From the NCBI GenBank assembly GCA_030630685.1, contig DAOVMN010000018.1, forward strand, positions 1 to 13,163: a stretch of DNA of 13,163 nucleotides, written 5' to 3'. Of this stretch, positions 7,901 through 12,894 are shown piece after piece; position 1 is the first letter of the stretch, and each line of letters opens with the position of its first letter. The notes beneath the pieces were generated by a model. That model made no database searches, had not been told where the DNA came from, and saw only the letters and a list, made by a program, of their open reading frames with translations. Origin of the DNA: Thermoplasmata archaeon (GTDB taxonomy: Archaea; Thermoplasmatota; DAOVMN01). The translations under genes were made by a program, and so were the position numbers.

Positions 7901-9901
7901 GCTACCGAATCCCTTGTTTTTGCGGTTATCGAATCCATCGAGCCTTTGGAAGCTCTGGATATCGAAACCGTCTCCTTCCGCGGGAGAGGTGTCTCCTTCG
8001 ATTCAACGATCATGAGGTATGTATGGAACTCCACCATAGATGGTGAGATATACAATGGCACAAACGCTTCATTTACACGCTCTGACCTCACTAACGGCAC
8101 CCATACCATCTATCTCTATGTGATGGACGACAGGGGGATCTGGTCGAGGCCTGCTTCCGCCTGCCTTATCATCAACGGCAAACCGCGGGTGAATCTCGAT
8201 CTCCCTTCATGGATCCTGGAAGGGGAGGACATCCTGCTTAAAGGGAATGTGATCGATGACGGAGAGATCGTTCGATATCAATGGAGATCATCCAGGGAGG
8301 GATTGCTCTACGATGGATCAAATGAAGAATTCATCTGGAAAGGGCCCTCCTGGGGCAAACGGATTATTTATTTCAGGGTCATGGACGACAGAGGTGCATG
8401 GTCTGATACCGCACAGGCGGATTTCGGTGTCTATGCACGGCCAATAGCACACATCGATCTTATTACCCCTGAACACTCGATACGGGGTGATACCATTCAT
8501 TTCAAGGGTCATGGTACCGATTACCTGGGGATTGACCAATATGTCTGGCACACCTCGAACGGGGACAAGGTCATCGGTACATCAGAGGAGTTCGATTATT
8601 CCGGATTGTCCAATGGAACACACATCATCTCTTTCAGGGTACGGAACACGAATGGCGTCTGGTCGGAATGGGTGACACAGACCATCACCATCAACGGGAT
8701 ACCAAAAGCGGTGATCGAATCTATCTCTCCGAACCCCGCAACAGGGGAAGATACCATCCTGTTCAAGGGGAAGGGATTGGATGACGGAAAGATCACCCGC
8801 TATATATGGAACTCGAGCATTGACGGAGAGATCTACAACGGTACCTATGATTCTTTCTCCACGATTCATCTCAGTTTCGGCATTCATAACATCTCCCTGA
8901 TCGTCAAGGATGACAACGGGATCTATTCCGAGGCGGTAAATTCCACCCTCGTTTTCACGATGAGGCCCTTCCCTAAGATCGATAAAATCACCCCGAATCC
9001 CGCCTATATCGGCGAGAGGATCAGCTTTATCGGGAACGGGACCGATGACGGCAATATCACATTATATCACTGGCGCTCGGACATCGATGGATTGATCTAC
9101 AACGGGAGCGAGCCCATCTACAACACCTCGTCTATTTCTCCGGGTATCCATACCATCTATTTCCGGATCATGGACGATATGGGGATATGGAGTGATGAGA
9201 TATATTCTGTCATCGAGGTATTCGATAATAAGCCGCCACAGATCTTGATTCTCGGACCTGAAGATAATGCCACGGTGAACGGAACAGTATCCATCTATGG
9301 CACCACCTGGGATGACGGGAAGGTATCGCGGGTCGAGTATCGAATCGAGGGTTCCGAGGGCTGGAAGGTGCTCACGGGACAGCTCAGGTACTGGAACATC
9401 GATTGGGACACAACCACGGTTTCGAACAAGACCTACACATTCGTCTTCAGGTCGCATGATGGCACACTCTATTCCTCCCCCGTATACCTCAATCTCACGG
9501 TTGCGAACGAGAAACAGGATGACGTGATGGATGAGGACGAGGAGGATGATGCCCTTTTCACCATGAGCTTGCCGTTCATTGTGTTGGTCATTTTAGCCAT
9601 CCTGACAGTTATCGGATTCGCTTACCACCTTTCGCAGAGGAAATCCCATGAAACAATGCCTGACCAGAAAAAGACAGAATGGCCGACATTGCAAGGGAAT
9701 GAAAAGAAAGAATCCCGATCAATTCCTCAGGGATTCAAGGAAATGGCACCCAAACGGCAGCCTGATAAATCAGATGATGGAATCCCGCGTGTCCAGCCCG
9801 GACAAAGCCTGAGCGAGGGTACATGGGTTTGTCCCAAATGCGGAAAACGTTTGGATGGAAAATTCATATTCTGCACGGATTGTGGGTTCAGGAGAGGTTA
9901 G
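1967..9901 (+). CDS. Giant modular surface protein: two NosD/CASH-type beta-helices, PKD/Ig-like stalk, membrane anchor, cytoplasmic zinc ribbon
   Basis: The 2644-residue product is exported and held by a C-terminal membrane helix. In order: signal peptide 1-40 (hydrophobic 13-35, likely cleavage after AEA); beta-helix 1 at about 49-1516, opening with an ILYVDDDAP cap and closing with YNWWGDASGP; beta-helix 2 at about 1519-1983, opening with TIREAIDAAGEGDTIQV and closing with CYWGDPSGP; five PKD-like repeats starting near 1985, 2073, 2159, 2246 and 2334; an Ig-like domain at 2423-2514; an acidic linker (DEDEEDD); a membrane helix at about 2534-2556; a polar tail; and a four-Cys zinc ribbon (C2622, C2625, C2636, C2639). 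Coils of about 22-24 residues carry N-N-x-I, N-[NT]-C-[ST] and YGI-[YH]-L signatures and many N-x-S/T sequons. Parallel beta-helices of this family bind or process polysaccharides or act as adhesins, but no catalytic site is recognisable, so a binding or structural role is more likely. The downstream gene shares everything from the PKD-like repeats onward. Exact ligand and function are unknown. Confidence 0.93.
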   Translation: MRPNNGLPKPAPIHALVLSLMLVLQALVLPFFLFPETAEAEGSRGDGTILYVDDDAPDGGNGSLERPFNSIQNALNFASPKDVIRVFEGTYNEQVVVSKTISLIGNGSTDTVITYENGDVVTLTASRVNISGFRITGGGWGAGIKVESDNNTILQNRIMNKNYGIHLFFYGNNTLSENNCSFNTLGIFLTDSSYNTLSSNTLYENTNYGIYLSDGELRDNVILNTNTINGRNPLFYYDEHGTEADPIVIKDVQDGEGDSRLTNLGYVILYNCSDFILENIKVTHCSKGIQIERSHHIEVFSCNISVVDTAVGVRHCDHVIIENNYISNNTNGISLFNSNNNTIQHNECAHNKYGVKLDSSSGNLLVNNTCTLNTHSGIYLSYGSNENTVKENNVSSNFYGIHVYENSDDNTLAGNDCFENYYGIFLLEDCENNIITLNNCSNNTNGIYVTWGSTHSTIQNNTCNDNEECGIHLFEGCNDSIISGNTCSNNSYGIYLEKSGHNMVTKNILNNNSNFGIYLEDGKLNDNIIANDNVINGKNLQYYYHEKGSESDPIVVRDKYDTALDTTMTNLAFLILYNCSYFLIENISTTHSERGITIDKSSQIEMVSINLTNSNSAVCIRDSSQITMKNNSFSNNIHALSLYHSSSNTIYGNNCSDNDYGIRLESSGNNNLTNNSCISNTNHGIFLHKDCNNNTLIQNNCSFNKNGIYLLDNCSTNIIADNTCTENDYGIYMINSTHNKILNNTCSNNDYYGIYLCEDCSNTIITGNKCSYNRNGIYLHGSMNNGVRNNTCTLNDRSGITIAFGSENNTISGNNCSNNEFGVYLRDSLRNTIEKNTMNNNSQYGIFFEDRELNDNIILGSNVIQGGAPYVYMNENGTKGSPIVVQGLSDSVNDSKKINLGFLIVHNCSYLILQNISIDDAGHGIYVDKSMDIEIISVYVSGIISGISLRHSYALTVKNSTFSDNTDIGLSLFNITDTVIENNTATDNEFGIKLENADGNMIVNNTCESNQNGINFTNSSFNVLTNNSCSFNSRNGISAYNGCNNNSIENNTCTSNSRNGIDLGNDCRNNTISNNTLTFNNGDGLSLHDGSNDNFVRDNNCSENTIVGIKLVKVCINNIIINNSCKMNGWAGLGLMSGSNLNVITDNNLSQNSKYGIYIFESAYNTIDENVINGNSLFGILFYKKDLNRNKVTRNNTINGFHPHYYMDEGGSALEPLIISDLKDTPISGKSINVGFIILVNCSNIQLENISINYANNGIHITGSSHIVLISSMISCPDTGITLTRSLNCTFDNISVNECNDAVLLTYTKDSLVSNCTISNNTRGIALEYAEYNFIQGNHLFHNEKGIHLLSCCNNTISSNNLSRNVKNGVELESYSWTDGGSIFINRTSDNHIQNNTITHNGDEGILIDLSYNNYLNNNTISNSPVGIRVIKRMFTISGAMGPKNVNITCTGNEAHFNNITECSNYGVDASDNGSALFDATYNWWGDASGPYHPHDNPNGIGNKVSNYVIFSPWIGKPKTIYNIQKDTYYYTIREAIDAAGEGDTIQVHEAIYREDVVVTKSVNLIGNGSGKTVIRPMAPYRYFPLGCQYLIRIVADGVNISGFDVSGNGNPATGILVESEYNRIFNNDCSGNYQGISLVKANDNVVEHNNCSENIQYGIWLNGANRNTIQHNDLRSAAQENGIYLKRSGQNIIQHNTILEHSNYGIYLMSSRESTIRNNTIKENKKGMVLTRSNYTIISDNTVENNEYVGLILDGSAFCVIRNNTLQGSEYGILLGEKSVCNTMQNNTCLDNVAGIRIMYGFENKVKENILFDNKYGIHISSSHDNTIEGNTIEQNEEGIHVFGSYDDILSDNNITSNEYSGMNLSFVTGARIHLNIIGPGNKIGLLISQSLNPTINNNTIHNNEKGMIFSSSPECMAQYNNIFENKLFGVDASFNNAKIVNATNCYWGDPSGPHHDTKNPAGKGDNVTDYVDFEPYATESLVFAVIESIEPLEALDIETVSFRGRGVSFDSTIMRYVWNSTIDGEIYNGTNASFTRSDLTNGTHTIYLYVMDDRGIWSRPASACLIINGKPRVNLDLPSWILEGEDILLKGNVIDDGEIVRYQWRSSREGLLYDGSNEEFIWKGPSWGKRIIYFRVMDDRGAWSDTAQADFGVYARPIAHIDLITPEHSIRGDTIHFKGHGTDYLGIDQYVWHTSNGDKVIGTSEEFDYSGLSNGTHIISFRVRNTNGVWSEWVTQTITINGIPKAVIESISPNPATGEDTILFKGKGLDDGKITRYIWNSSIDGEIYNGTYDSFSTIHLSFGIHNISLIVKDDNGIYSEAVNSTLVFTMRPFPKIDKITPNPAYIGERISFIGNGTDDGNITLYHWRSDIDGLIYNGSEPIYNTSSISPGIHTIYFRIMDDMGIWSDEIYSVIEVFDNKPPQILILGPEDNATVNGTVSIYGTTWDDGKVSRVEYRIEGSEGWKVLTGQLRYWNIDWDTTTVSNKTYTFVFRSHDGTLYSSPVYLNLTVANEKQDDVMDEDEEDDALFTMSLPFIVLVILAILTVIGFAYHLSQRKSHETMPDQKKTEWPTLQGNEKKESRSIPQGFKEMAPKRQPDKSDDGIPRVQPGQSLSEGTWVCPKCGKRLDGKFIFCTDCGFRRG
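2111..2320 (+). other. N-terminal cap of beta-helix 1 (within the giant gene)
   Basis: Residues about 49-118 hold the start typical of secreted beta-helix proteins: YVDDDAPDGG, then SIQNAL, a DVIRVFEGTY segment and the LIGNGS turn before the first coils. The same arrangement recurs at 6521-6700 (TIREAIDAA, DTIQVHEAIY, LIGNGS), marking the beginning of a second, separate helix in the same chain. Confidence 0.8.
2585..2884 (+). repeat. Super-repeat module, copy 1 of 4
   Basis: Residues about 207-306. The module begins with NYGIYLSDGELRDN, runs through an ING...YYDEHGT insert and a DPIVIKD strand, then LTNLGYVILYNCS, and ends at HHIEV. It interrupts the regular coils. Related NosD-like archaeal proteins carry an 'NGKPxYY ... 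ILVNCSNIT' segment, and this looks like a lengthened version of it. Confidence 0.8.
3506..3800 (+). repeat. Super-repeat module, copy 2 of 4
   Basis: Starting at residue 514, 307 residues after copy 1, it repeats the same order: NFGIYLEDGKLNDN, INGKNLQYYYHEKGS, DPIVVRD, MTNLAFLILYNCS and SSQIEM. It is the closest match to copy 1 by eye. Confidence 0.8.
4493..4790 (+). repeat. Super-repeat module, copy 3 of 4
   Basis: Starting at residue 843, 329 residues after copy 2: QYGIFFEDRELNDN, IQGGAPYVYMNENGT, SPIVVQG, INLGFLIVHNCS and MDIEI. The YYY element is reduced to YVY but the order is intact. Confidence 0.8.
5495..5793 (+). repeat. Super-repeat module, copy 4 of 4
   Basis: Starting at residue 1177, 334 residues after copy 3: LFGILFYKKDLNRN, INGFHPHYYMDEGGS, EPLIISD, INVGFIILVNCSN and SSHIVL. 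It is the most diverged copy at its start. The C-terminal WWGD cap follows 306 residues later, so the last period is of similar length. Confidence 0.78.
6521..7914 (+). repeat. Beta-helix 2, a second complete capped helix
   Basis: Residues about 1519-1983. It has its own N-cap (TIREAIDAA, DTIQV, LIGNGS), a run of about 22-24-residue coils with NNT and YGI motifs, and its own C-cap (NNIFENKLFGVDAS then CYWGDPSGP). It lacks the YYY super-repeat module, has fewer Cys than helix 1, and is about one third as long. Confidence 0.85.
7919..9232 (+). repeat. Five PKD-like repeats of the giant protein
   Basis: Five units of about 86-89 residues begin at about 1985, 2073, 2159, 2246 and 2334. Each has a starter [AK][VI]I[ED]xI-x-P or variant, a G-x-G-x-D-D-G turn, a YxWxSSxDG-x-[IL]-YNG strand, a [FL]-x-x-G-x-H-x-I strand and V-x-D-x-x-G-x-WS. 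The layout is that of PKD/Ig stalk domains, but the usual WxFGDG signature is replaced by WxSSxDG. The role is inferred to be a rigid extracellular stalk. Confidence 0.82.
9233..9508 (+). other. Membrane-proximal Ig-like domain of the giant protein
   Basis: Residues 2423-2514 start with PPQILIL, then PEDNATVNGTVSIYGT, and carry VEYRIEG and a Y-T-F-x-F-R-S-x-D-G strand, typical of bacterial/archaeal Ig-like domains that speak of 'difference from a reference' folds. A clear counterpart is at 12172-12441, also just before the acidic linker and membrane helix. Confidence 0.75.
9821..9898 (+). repeat. Zinc-ribbon coding segment, copy A
   Basis: The last 25 codons of the giant gene, with the preceding Thr codon, encode W-V-C-P-x-C-G ... 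F-C-T-D-C-G-F. By hand alignment this 78-base stretch matches 12757-12834 at 70 positions. The domain lies after the membrane helix, so with ordinary type I topology it is cytoplasmic. It is a short zinc ribbon of the kind placed at protein ends for protein or nucleic acid contacts. Confidence 0.85.
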
Positions 9902-9947
9902 GAAGAGCCAAATCAATTGGATTATACACATATTATCCTTCCCCACT

Positions 9948-9994
9948 AAATTTAAATACCATCTATTGAATCATCTGAACATGAGAAACGGAGG
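9948..9994 (+). promoter_or_regulatory. Archaeal promoter and ribosome-binding site of the propeller protein gene
   Basis: The 101-base gap after the giant gene carries a good TATA box, AAATTTAAATACC, at 9948-9960. Initiation about 25 bases on would fall near 9980, giving a leader of roughly 20 bases. GGAGG at 9990-9994, eight bases before the ATG at 10003, fixes the start. The gene therefore probably has its own promoter even though it shares direction with the giant gene. Confidence 0.68.
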
Positions 9995-10002
9995 CCTGAC
10001 CA

Positions 10003-12843
10003 ATGAGGCATGAAAATCCCTATCGCTTAATTCTTATGCAAACCATCATAGTGGTTATCATAACATTATTGCTATTTGTTGTATTAGCTAACGAGGTACA
10101 GGGACAACAAAAGGAACCAGAGTGGATATATGAATATAGCACCGGAATTAGCTCTGTGGATATTTCTTCAAATGGTTCCTACATTGTTGCAACAAACGGA
10201 GATACCCTTCTTTTTGAGAAAACAAACAGTACCCCGGTATGGGCTTATGAGGATGGAAATGGGCCCGTTGCAATAACTCCAGACGGGAAATATCTTGTGA
10301 GTAGTAAATTGAAAACAATCTATTTCTTTGAGAGGAATAATAGCACACCACTATGGAACTTCACAGCGGATGGATCCATTGCATCTATCGCAATTTCTTC
10401 AGAGGGCAAATATATTTCAGTAGGATGTTGGATGAAGAATAGGGTATATCTATTCTGCAAAGAGAATAACACACCACTCTGGAAATATGTATCAAATCAA
10501 TATATATTCTCCGTTGCCATCTCATCGGATGGAGAATACATAGCCGCGAGTGGAAATCATATTATCGCATTATTCAATAAAACCAGCAAAACACCGCTAT
10601 GGACCCATGAACCAGATGGCTATTGTACTGGTCTGGACATTTCTTCAAACGGCACATATATCGCTGCTGGAAGCAGGCAGGACACCACACTACGTTTATT
10701 CGCAAAAGACAATAGTACACCAATCTGGACAAATTCTTCAATAGGTGAGGTTAAAAATGTAAAAATCTCATCAGATGGTAAATATATCGCTGCCAGTGGA
10801 GGTTCTGATATCTACCTATTTGAAAGGAACAGCAGCACTCCAGAATGGAGATTTCATACAGAAAAGGAGATTATGTCACTGGATATGTCGGCAAATGGTG
10901 AATATATCGTAGCTGGGAACAAGTTTGATGATAATTCTCTCTATGTTCTCCAGAGAGAAAAACAGCAATTACTCTGGAAGTATGAATTTGATAGAGAGGT
11001 GCGTCCCGTAGCAATTTCATCAGATGGCAAATACATCGTTGCAGGTTCCAACAAGAAAATCTATTTCTTCACCGCTGATCCCCCAAATCAACCTCCAACT
11101 GCTCGTATAGATTTCATAACCCCGGATCCTGCGCTTGATACCGATCCAATCCATTTCCAGGGGAATGGTACAGATACCGACGGTAACATAACCCGCTATG
11201 CCTGGAGGAGCAGCATCAACGATGAGTTCTACAACGGGACAGGGTCCGAGTTTTACAATGACAGCCTTTCCATTGGAGAGCACCACATCTATCTGAAGGT
11301 CCAGGACAATGATGGGGCCTGGAGCAAAGAGGTTTGCAAGCCAATTTACATCACAGAGAAACCAATAGCATCCATTGAATATGTCTATCCATCTCCGGCT
11401 CTCTATGAACAGGATGTAACCTTCAAATCAAATGCCACTGATGATGGATCCATTGAACGGTATTTTTGGGAGAGCAGCATCAATGGAGTGTTCTACAACG
11501 ACACTTTCTCCTTTTTCTATAATGCCACCCTTTCTCTTGGTAAACACATCATTACCCACAAGGTAACGGACAATCACAATTTCTGGAGCGAACCTGTCAC
11601 ATTCGTTCTTAACATTACAAACAGGCCTGTCGCCATCATCGAGAATATTTTCCCGGATCCTGCCCTGGATAGCGATTCCGTACATTTTCAGGGTAGCGGA
11701 ACCGATGATGGAGACATAATCCGGTATGTTTGGAACTCATCAATTAACGGGGAACTGTACAATGGAACATCTAATGAATCTTTAAACGATTCTCTTTCGC
11801 CAGGATTGCACAACATCTCTCTCAGAGTGCAGGACAACCTTGGTTTCTGGTCCGAGCTGAATAATACTACGCTCATTGTCCACACACAACCTGTAGCAAT
11901 AATCGAATCCATTTCACCTGACCAGACTCTTGAGGGAGAGGAGGTTCACTTTATGGGAAATGGCACGGATGATGGCACCATCACCCTTTATCTCTGGTGC
12001 TCCTCTCTTGACAAGAAGCTCTACAACGGCACGAACTCCAGTTTTTCCATTTCCAATCTATCCCTCGGCAATCACACCATCTATCTAAAGGTCCAGGACA
12101 ACCATGGAATCTGGTCAGAAGAGGTAAACATGTCCCTTGTGATTAATCTCCAAACCACGGAGGACACCGAACCTCCAAGTGTAACAATCACCTCTCCGGA
12201 AGATGGAGCAACAGTGAACGGTACAATAACCATCTCAGGAACTGCCTATGACAATGTGGGCATTGTGAAAGTAGAATACCGCTTTTATGGCACAGAAGAG
12301 TGGCTCCAGGCCATGGGCACGAACTCTTGGTCCATTGAGCTGGACACCACTCAACTCAAGGATGGAGAATACACCCTGGAATTTCGTGCCTATGATGGGA
12401 AGCAATATTCAGAGATTCAGAGCCTGACGATCAATGTTGAAAATGAGAAAAAAGATAGCGAAAGCTCTGATGATAATTTCCTGTTAGAAAAAATCGGTCC
12501 CCTCCCCCTGGCCGGATACCTCGTCATTGTGGTCGGGGTGGTCCTAATTGGCCTGGTTGTTGCGAAAAAAGGGAGATCCGGAAAGGGAGGGAAAACTAAT
12601 GAGGACCAGAGTTCGGGTAATACGCCTTCCCGGTCCGTTACCTCCGTTCAAACACCCCGGCAGCTTCCGGCAATGCAGCAATTTACTCAACCACAACAAC
12701 CCTTTACCCAAACGCCACCTGGGGAACCTTATAGTTCTCCCATGGACTCCGGCAGTACATGGGTTTGTCCCAAATGTGGAAAACATCTGGATGGGAAATT
12801 CAAATTCTGCACGGATTGTGGATTCAAGAGGGGTAAAGAGTAG
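10003..12843 (+). CDS. Modular surface protein: eight-repeat beta-propeller, PKD/Ig-like stalk, membrane anchor, cytoplasmic zinc ribbon
   Basis: The 946-residue product begins with a hydrophobic export segment at 8-29 and likely cleavage near NEVQG. Residues about 38-359 contain eight repeats averaging about 40.6 residues, each with [ST]-x-[DNE]-G-x-Y-[IL] followed in most by a YLF-[ED]-[KR]-[ND]-N-S-T-P-x-W type strand: a WD40/PQQ-like propeller. The first WIYE strand precedes repeat 1 and can close the ring with repeat 8. Four PKD-like repeats follow, starting near 366, 454, 542 and 630, then an Ig-like domain (724-813), an acidic SESSDD linker, a membrane helix (about 838-859), a Pro/Gln-rich linker and a four-Cys zinc ribbon (C922, C925, C936, C939). 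No catalytic or quinone-binding residues are recognised, so a binding role is likelier than enzymatic activity. From the PKD-like repeats on, it is a relative of the upstream giant protein, with four stalk units instead of five. Confidence 0.92.
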   Translation: MRHENPYRLILMQTIIVVIITLLLFVVLANEVQGQQKEPEWIYEYSTGISSVDISSNGSYIVATNGDTLLFEKTNSTPVWAYEDGNGPVAITPDGKYLVSSKLKTIYFFERNNSTPLWNFTADGSIASIAISSEGKYISVGCWMKNRVYLFCKENNTPLWKYVSNQYIFSVAISSDGEYIAASGNHIIALFNKTSKTPLWTHEPDGYCTGLDISSNGTYIAAGSRQDTTLRLFAKDNSTPIWTNSSIGEVKNVKISSDGKYIAASGGSDIYLFERNSSTPEWRFHTEKEIMSLDMSANGEYIVAGNKFDDNSLYVLQREKQQLLWKYEFDREVRPVAISSDGKYIVAGSNKKIYFFTADPPNQPPTARIDFITPDPALDTDPIHFQGNGTDTDGNITRYAWRSSINDEFYNGTGSEFYNDSLSIGEHHIYLKVQDNDGAWSKEVCKPIYITEKPIASIEYVYPSPALYEQDVTFKSNATDDGSIERYFWESSINGVFYNDTFSFFYNATLSLGKHIITHKVTDNHNFWSEPVTFVLNITNRPVAIIENIFPDPALDSDSVHFQGSGTDDGDIIRYVWNSSINGELYNGTSNESLNDSLSPGLHNISLRVQDNLGFWSELNNTTLIVHTQPVAIIESISPDQTLEGEEVHFMGNGTDDGTITLYLWCSSLDKKLYNGTNSSFSISNLSLGNHTIYLKVQDNHGIWSEEVNMSLVINLQTTEDTEPPSVTITSPEDGATVNGTITISGTAYDNVGIVKVEYRFYGTEEWLQAMGTNSWSIELDTTQLKDGEYTLEFRAYDGKQYSEIQSLTINVENEKKDSESSDDNFLLEKIGPLPLAGYLVIVVGVVLIGLVVAKKGRSGKGGKTNEDQSSGNTPSRSVTSVQTPRQLPAMQQFTQPQQPFTQTPPGEPYSSPMDSGSTWVCPKCGKHLDGKFKFCTDCGFKRGKE
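10114..11073 (+). repeat. Eight-fold propeller repeats
   Basis: Eight S-x-[DNE]-G-type motifs (variants SSNGSY, TPDGKY, SSEGKY, SSDGEY, SSNGTY, SSDGKY, SANGEY, SSDGKY) run from 10165 to 11017, about 122 bases apart. Most blades also contain [ND]-[NK]-[ST]-TP-x-W, so sequons cluster at the same loop of successive blades. The DNA is A/T-rich here (about 38-40% GC in sampled lines at 10141 and 10681) compared with the gene's 3' part (about 58% at 12481). Confidence 0.85.
11098..12171 (+). repeat. Four PKD-like stalk repeats
   Basis: Units begin at about residues 366, 454, 542 and 630, each near 88 residues except the last, which runs slightly longer into a TEDTEPP linker. Shared marks are P-x-A-x-I-[ED], HFxGxGTDDG, YxW-x-SSI-[ND]-x-x-[FL]-YN-[GD], LSxG-x-H-x-I and VQDN-x-G-x-WS. 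They match the giant protein's stalk closely enough to indicate common descent. Confidence 0.82.
12757..12834 (+). repeat. Zinc-ribbon coding segment, copy B
   Basis: This encodes the T-W-V-C-P-K-C-G ... C-T-D-C-G-F-K-R-G end of the propeller protein and matches 9821-9898 at 70 of 78 bases by hand alignment. Five of the eight differences are silent or conservative (tgc/tgt, ttg/ctg, gga/ggg, ggg/gga, Arg/Lys), consistent with purifying selection or recent exchange. Confidence 0.85.
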
Positions 12844-12861
12844 TGTGGAGGCGAGTATCAT

Positions 12862-12885
12862 CCCCCTCAGCCCCTCCCCCACCCC
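12862..12885 (-). other. G-quadruplex motif between convergent genes
   Basis: On the minus strand this reads as four G runs, GGGG-T-GGGGG-A-GGGG-CTGA-GGGGG, with loops of 1, 1 and 4 bases; a further GGG lies just upstream at 12892-12894. It begins nine bases after the stop of the minus-strand gene, so it would sit in that gene's 3' untranslated RNA, and appears as C runs in the read-through RNA of the propeller gene. Its role, such as termination, stability or a transcription barrier, is inference. Confidence 0.6.
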
Positions 12886-12894
12886 TCCGCTCCC

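Noticed and set aside
2390..7914. The regular DNA repeats as a possible CRISPR array or tandem satellite
   Set aside because: The repeats keep one open frame, vary at synonymous sites, and have no constant direct repeat with unique spacers.
2674..9457. Many minus-strand and alternate-frame open frames inside the giant gene
   Set aside because: They mirror the repetitive Asn/Ile/Thr coding pattern of the real frame, repeat wherever the coils repeat, and have no independent start signals.
9981..10013. A ten-codon open frame starting at ATG 9981 and overlapping the propeller gene start, as a possible leader peptide
   Set aside because: It starts about where transcription should begin, has no ribosome-binding site of its own, and shows no regulatory codon run.
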